DNA of 64,000 bases from Streptomyces sp. NBC_00162 (GTDB taxonomy: Bacteria > Actinomycetota > Actinomycetes > Streptomycetales > Streptomycetaceae), in contig NZ_CP102510.1 of the NCBI RefSeq assembly GCF_024611995.1, positions 310,001 to 374,000 on the forward strand, written 5' to 3'. The notes beneath the pieces are model-generated. The model saw only the letters and a program-made list of their open reading frames with translations. It searched no databases and was not told where the DNA came from. The position numbers and the translations under genes are program-made. Positions 59,857 through 64,000 of the stretch are shown piece after piece; position 1 is the stretch's first letter, and every line of letters starts with the position of its first letter.

Positions 59857-60198
59857 CCTCCAAACGGCTGTCGCCGGGTGCCGACGGGCATGCCGTCGGG
59901 TTCCGGAGCCTCCCGGCGATTGAGAATCCGTGACGCACCCGGCTGAGGAGCCCGCCACCCCGTGATGGGCGGCCCCTCTGCCGTGCGCGGTGTTGCTACT
60001 TGCCCTTCGTACGGCGTGCCCCGAACCAGAGCATCGGTTCGGGACCCGGCATCGTCCGCTCAAGCACCCTGCGGGTGACGGGCCGGTGGACGTGGCCTAG
60101 CCGAGGGAGTCGGTGGGGCATCCAAGGCACCCCCGTGGGCGGGGATCTTTGTGGTGGAACTTGGGATTTGATCATGCTGTGTGGGTGAGCATGGAGCC
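59857..60198. repeat. Intergenic region with hairpin repeat copy 1
   Basis: 60009-60055 holds GTACGGCGTGCCCCGAACCA, then AGAGCAT and CGGTTCGGG, an imperfect version of the hairpin at 63125-63170, followed by the shared GTCCGCTCAA. No gene is supported. The two copies flank the STAND gene pair. Confidence 0.5.
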
Positions 60199-60588
60199 AT
60201 GGCGGGATGGTTGAGGGCGTGCTGGTGGGGATTGGCGGTCGTCGGGGTTGCCGCGGCGGTCGTGTTGGTGGTCTGGGTGTCGGTCGGGCATCCAGAGGGG
60301 GCCGATCAGGGCTGGGGCATCGCCGGGGCGGTCGCCGGGATTGCCGCGCTGGGGGTCGCGCTGTGGCAGCTCAAGCTCACCGCACAGACTGCGAGCAGCA
60401 CGGCGCCCGCGGTGACTGCGGATGGCGGGTCGGTCGCGGCGGCCGGCACCGTCCGCAACGCAAGGGCGCGTGACACCGCGCCCGGTACGGGGCCGGGTGC
60501 AGCGGCGGGCCCGGGGGTCTCCGCAAGCGGCGGGTCGGTCGCGGCGGGCGGGGACGTCGACGGGGCGAGCGCCCACCACGGCCCGTGA
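60199..60588 (+). CDS. Two-helix membrane protein with GGSVAAGG motif (STAND partner)
   Basis: 129 residues from ATG 60199 (GTG 60181 possible). Helices: CWWGLAVVGVAAAVVLVVWV and WGIAGAVAGIAALGVALWQL. The C-terminal half repeats GGSVAAAGTVRNA and GGSVAAGGDVDGA, motifs that recur in the downstream STAND protein as GAIAARGDINNS. Its stop overlaps the STAND GTG (GTGA). It may anchor the STAND protein at the membrane. Confidence 0.6.
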   Translation: MAGWLRACWWGLAVVGVAAAVVLVVWVSVGHPEGADQGWGIAGAVAGIAALGVALWQLKLTAQTASSTAPAVTADGGSVAAAGTVRNARARDTAPGTGPGAAAGPGVSASGGSVAAGGDVDGASAHHGP

Positions 60589-62963
60589 AGCACCGCTGGT
60601 GGCGCCGTAACCCCGACTCCGCTGTCCCTGAGCCTGCCGGAGTGTCGGCAACTCAAGGGGCGATCGCGGCTCGCGGCGACATCAACAACTCGGTGGCGGT
60701 GTACGCCGAGCGGGCGCTGCCGGCCGAGGCGTACGCGCCGATCCCCGCGGACGCAGCGGCGCAGGGGGTGTCGAATATCCCTGCGGCGGCTGGGTTCGTC
60801 GGCCGAGGCACGGCGTTGGATGCATTGGACGCGGCGTTCGCCGACGGTGCGGGCGGGGTGGTGCTACACGCGGTGCACGGGCTGGGCGGGGTCGGAAAGT
60901 CCGCTCTGGCCGCGCACTGGGCCGCGTACCGTGCGACGGCTCGCGTGCGGTGGTGGATCACCGCGGACAGCCCGGACGCGGTCGACGCTGGACTGGCATC
61001 CCTGGCCCGCGCGCTTGAGCCGGGGCTGGGAGAGCTGCCCGCCGAGCTCCAGATTGAGCGCGCGGTGCAGTGGCTCGCCACGCACGTCGACTGGCTGGTC
61101 GTCCTGGACAACGTCGACCGCATCGATGATGTGGGCGCGGTTGTCGACCGGGTCGCGGGCCGGGGCCGGGGCCGGGTCCTGGTCACCACCCGGCGCGCGA
61201 CCGGCTGGTACCGGCACGCCGCCACCGTCCGCCTGGACGTCTTCGAACCAGACGAGTCGGTCACCCTGTTCGCCCGCCTCCTGACCCACCATGGGCCGCG
61301 TGACGCCGACGGCGCCGACACACTCTGCGCGGAGCTGGGGCACCTGGCCCTCGCCGTCGAACAGGCCGCCGCCTACTGCGCCGAGACAGGCACCAGCCCC
61401 CGCGCCTACCTCGACATGCTGGCCCAGTGGCCCGCAGCGATGTTCGCCGCCGCCGCCGAAGGTAGCGACTCCGAACGCACCATCGCGAGGATCTGGCGCC
61501 TGACCCTCGACCGCCTGACCGACACACCCCTCGCCGGAGACCTCCTGCGGATCCTGGCCTGGTACGCCCCCGACGGCATCCCCCGCGATCTCCTGGACGG
61601 CACCGCCGAACCGCCCGAACTCACGGCCGCGATCGGCAGACTTATTGCCTACAGCATGGTCACCGACAATCACGACGGCACCTTGACCGTGCACCGCCTC
61701 GTCCAGGCCCTCGCCCGCACCCCCGACCCCGACGACCCACACCGCCGCCCCGAAGACGTCGACCACGCCCGCAACCAGGCCGCCGCCCGCCTCGCGGACG
61801 CCTTCCCCATCGACGTCGACCAGCCCGCAACGTGGCCCCGGTGCCGGGCGCTCCTCCCGCACACCGACGCCCTCACCCGGAACCACACTCCCGACCTCGA
61901 TACCGACGACACCGCCCACGCCCTCGACCGCGCCGCCACCTACCAACAGGGACAAGGCGCACTCTCCCTCGCTGTCAAGGCCTTCCAACGCGCCCTCGCC
62001 ACCCGGGAGCGGGTGCTGGGCCCGGACCACCCCAGGACTCTGGTCTCCCGCAGCAACCTGGCGGGCGCGTACTGGTCGGCGGGGGATCTCGTGCGGGCGG
62101 TGCCGCTATTCGAGCGCACTCTGGAAGACTCCGAGCGGGTGCTGGGTGCCGATCATCCCGACACGCTGATCTCCGGCAACAACCTGGCGCACGCGTACGA
62201 GTCGGCGGGGGATCTGGTGCGGGCGGTGCCGCTGTACGAGCGCACCCTGGAAGATCGGGTGCGGGTGCTGGGTGCCGATCACCCCGGCACGCTGCTCTCC
62301 CGCGATAACCTGGCGGGCGCGTACGAGTCGGCGGGGGATCTGGTGCGGGCGCTGCCTCTGTACGAGCGGACACTTAGGGACCGGGTGCGGGTGCTGGGCC
62401 CGGACCACCCCAGGACTCTGGCCTCCCGCAACAACCTGGCGTACGCGTACGAGTCGGCGGGGGATCTGGTGCGGGCGGTGCCGCTGTACGAGCGGACCTT
62501 GGAAGACTCCGAGCGTGTGCTAGGTGCCGATCACCCCGACACGCTGATCACCCGCAACAACCTGGCGTACGCGTACGAGTCGGCGGGGGATCTGGTGCGG
62601 GCGGTGCCGCTGTACGAGCGCACCCTGGAAGATCGGGTGCGGGTGCTGGGTGCCGATCACCCCGACACGCTGGTCTCCCGCAGCAACCTGGCGGGCGCGT
62701 ACTGGTCGGCGGGGGATCTGGTGCGGGCGGTGCCGCTGTACGAGCGCACCCTGGAAGATCGGGTGCGGGTGCTGGGTGCCGATCACCCCGACACGCTGGT
62801 CTCCCGCAACAACCTCGCGGGCGCGTACTGGTCGGCGGGGGATCTAGTGCGGGCGGTGCCGCTATACGAGCGCACCCTGGAAGACTGCGAGCGGGTACTG
62901 AGCCCAGGCCATCCGACGACTGCGCTGGTGCGTTCGAACCTGGAACTAGCGCGGTCTACATAG
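60585..62963 (+). CDS. NB-ARC/TPR STAND NTPase
   Basis: 792 residues, GTG start. Residues 1-65 carry GAIAARGDINNSVAVYAERA. NTPase: Walker A HGLGGVGKSALAAHW (98-112), Walker B DWLVVLDNVDRID near 165, sensor-type RVLVTTRRATGWYR, GLPL-like LGHLALAVEQAAAY. From about 475, seven near-identical 42-residue TPR units plus a partial (ADHPDTLVSRNNLAGAYWSA, then GDLVRAVPLYERTLED). The units are almost identical at DNA level with a 126-base period, showing recent amplification. No catalytic effector domain is seen; the coupled membrane protein may be the output partner. Confidence 0.85.
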   Translation: MKHRWWRRNPDSAVPEPAGVSATQGAIAARGDINNSVAVYAERALPAEAYAPIPADAAAQGVSNIPAAAGFVGRGTALDALDAAFADGAGGVVLHAVHGLGGVGKSALAAHWAAYRATARVRWWITADSPDAVDAGLASLARALEPGLGELPAELQIERAVQWLATHVDWLVVLDNVDRIDDVGAVVDRVAGRGRGRVLVTTRRATGWYRHAATVRLDVFEPDESVTLFARLLTHHGPRDADGADTLCAELGHLALAVEQAAAYCAETGTSPRAYLDMLAQWPAAMFAAAAEGSDSERTIARIWRLTLDRLTDTPLAGDLLRILAWYAPDGIPRDLLDGTAEPPELTAAIGRLIAYSMVTDNHDGTLTVHRLVQALARTPDPDDPHRRPEDVDHARNQAAARLADAFPIDVDQPATWPRCRALLPHTDALTRNHTPDLDTDDTAHALDRAATYQQGQGALSLAVKAFQRALATRERVLGPDHPRTLVSRSNLAGAYWSAGDLVRAVPLFERTLEDSERVLGADHPDTLISGNNLAHAYESAGDLVRAVPLYERTLEDRVRVLGADHPGTLLSRDNLAGAYESAGDLVRALPLYERTLRDRVRVLGPDHPRTLASRNNLAYAYESAGDLVRAVPLYERTLEDSERVLGADHPDTLITRNNLAYAYESAGDLVRAVPLYERTLEDRVRVLGADHPDTLVSRSNLAGAYWSAGDLVRAVPLYERTLEDRVRVLGADHPDTLVSRNNLAGAYWSAGDLVRAVPLYERTLEDCERVLSPGHPTTALVRSNLELARST

Positions 62964-63124
62964 TGCTTCGGCGGGTATTGGCCGATGCCAACCTGTGGGC
63001 GGGCAAGCCGTGCCTGGCCGATGGCCAGTCTCGCCTGCCACTCCGAGGACTACCCGTACGCGATGGGGTACCAGTACGGGCGACCAGAGCTGTGACGGCG
63101 GTTGCACCGGCCGCGGAGACAACT

Positions 63125-63170
63125 GTACGGCGGGCCCCGAACCAAAGGATTGGTTCGGGGCCCGCCGTAC
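63125..63170. terminator. Perfect 20-base-pair hairpin, repeat copy 2
   Basis: GTACGGCGGGCCCCGAACCA, loop AAGGAT, then the exact inverse. It ends the STAND transcript and faces the desaturase relic on the other strand. It is a better-preserved copy of 60009-60055. Confidence 0.75.
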
Positions 63171-63188
63171 GTCCGCTCAACCGCTTCG

Positions 63189-63745
63189 TCAGGTCAGCGC
63201 TGCGCGGTGGCGCCGCATGACCGAGGCCTGGCAGGCGAACAGGCCGGTCGGTGTGAAGTGCGGTTCGGGCAGATGCCGTTCCAGGGCGCGCAGGTAGTTC
63301 CAGCGCAGCCCGGGGTGTGCGGAGTGCGCGTAGTGGTGGAGGTCGCCTAGGGGAGCCAGGTGGCGGCGGCGAGCGCAGCCAGGGCGCGGTTTCGCGGGTA
63401 CAGCCGCAGGCAGCGGCCGGCCTCGATCTCGGCGGGGGTGCCGGTGCGGTGCTCGGGGTCGAACCAGGTGTGCTCCACCAGCAGACTCCACCAGGCCAGC
63501 AGCGGGTAGAGCGGCAGCCGCGGCAGGAGCACACCCGCCAGGATTGCGGCCCCGCCGCCTGTCAGGTACGCGGCGCCCAGCACCAGGACCAGGGCGGCGG
63601 CCCCTGCGCCTCCGTACCGGCCGGGCCGTTGGCGCAGGTTGGAGGTCAGGGAAGCGGCCGTGGCCCGGATGCCCCGGGCGGTGAGCGGAAAGAGCAGCGC
63701 GAAGACAACCGCGACGCGCCCGGTCTTTAGCACCCAACCGACGGG
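63189..63745 (-). pseudogene. Frameshifted fatty-acid-desaturase-like gene
   Basis: The N-terminal frame shows membrane segments (GGAAILAGVLLPRLPLYPLL) and HTWFDPEHRTGTPAEIEAGR, ending ATWLP at a TAG at 63347. Another frame continues LGDLHHYAHSAHPGLRWNYL and RALERHLPEPHFTP, with a His box (HHYAHSAH). One base near 63346 breaks the frame. The N-terminal start is not defined. Confidence 0.6.
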
Positions 63746-63759
63746 GGAGCAGCTGCCCT

Positions 63760-63820
63760 GTCTCAAATGATCTGGTCTGCGGGTAGGGCTGTGACCTGCG
63801 GCGACCAGATCACCTGAGAC
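63760..63820. promoter_or_regulatory. 18-base inverted repeat before the XRE gene
   Basis: GTCTCAAATGATCTGGTC (63760-63777) and GACCAGATCACCTGAGAC (63803-63820), two mismatches. It could be an operator or the end of a transposable element. Confidence 0.5.
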
Positions 63821-63852
63821 GAGGGGCGGCCCGAGCCATCTAGTCTGCGGGC

Positions 63853-64000
63853 ATGTTGGAGCATCCCGGGTTCGGCGTGATGTTGAAGTGGTTGCTGGAC
63901 CGCAGAGAGCTCAGCGCACAGGAGTTGGCCGACCGCGCTGGGTTGGCCGCGGACGAGGTCCGGGCGGTGCTCGCGGGGGAGAGCCCCGGCGAGGTGCTGC
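63853..64000 (+). CDS. XRE-family regulator, 3' end outside the window
   Basis: ATG 63853; at least 49 residues: MLEHPGFGVMLKWLLDRREL, then SAQELADRAGLAADEVRAVL, an HTH with the pattern of Cro/C1 proteins. No strong ribosome binding site; the inverted repeat upstream could be its operator. Confidence 0.65.
   Translation, partial: MLEHPGFGVMLKWLLDRRELSAQELADRAGLAADEVRAVLAGESPGEVL

Overview
The window is high-GC DNA with third codon positions almost always G or C, GTG/TTG starts with purine-rich ribosome binding sites, a LAxTG sortase signal, ECF-like sigma factors, AbiE, STAND NTPases and rare TTA (bldA) codons. This points to Streptomyces or a close relative. No rRNA, tRNA or core housekeeping operon is visible. 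Truncated transposases, recombinases and chimeric gene stumps are frequent, as in a chromosome arm, large plasmid or defence/accessory island.

Layout. (1) 1-6427: the 3' part of a Wadjet plasmid-defence operon (jetB truncated at the window edge, jetC, jetD). (2) 6498-17610: a complete type I-E CRISPR-Cas locus. cas3-cse1-cse2-cas7e-cas5e-cas6e-cas1-cas2 lie on +, flanked by two arrays that point away from the cas genes and share a leader-end motif but have different repeats. (3) 17611-23330: relics, a secreted lamin-tail protein, an aminoglycoside-phosphotransferase-like kinase, and a divergent TetR/short-chain dehydrogenase pair with a double operator. (4) 23490-27429: a minus-strand recombinase trio (tyrosine recombinase with a frameshift, XRE protein, zinc-ribbon integrase). 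The last gene has a duplicated 3' end beyond a small secreted protein. (5) 27436-32797: a wall-anchored glycoside hydrolase, a four-helix membrane protein, and a RES/Xre toxin-antitoxin-like pair. (6) 33102-39103: a 1502-residue caspase-STAND NTPase-WD40 protein divergent from an LCAT/PGAP1-type lipase, the strongest candidate for a little-described defence module. (7) 39258-46828: small stress-type proteins, TetR plus carboxylesterase, then scrambled DNA with AraC, NmrA, CoiA-like, resolvase and transposase stumps. (8) 46960-57044: two cassettes of the form small membrane protein / sigma factor / large partner, a relic of a third, and between them a GbsR-type regulator facing a DUF4097 protein and a DrrAB-type ABC transporter. 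(9) 57650-64000: an AbiE toxin-antitoxin pair, an NB-ARC-TPR STAND protein with near-identical repeats and a translationally coupled membrane partner, a frameshifted desaturase, and the start of an XRE gene.

How the genes may work together. Wadjet (plasmid cleavage), CRISPR I-E (sequence-specific DNA interference), AbiE and RES/Xre (toxin-antitoxin) and two STAND proteins (threat sensing followed by proteolysis or lipolysis, inferred) form a layered defence island. The sigma cassettes and TetR/GbsR switches look like independent sensory units. Several defence genes carry TTA codons, which suggests that bldA and development gate their expression.
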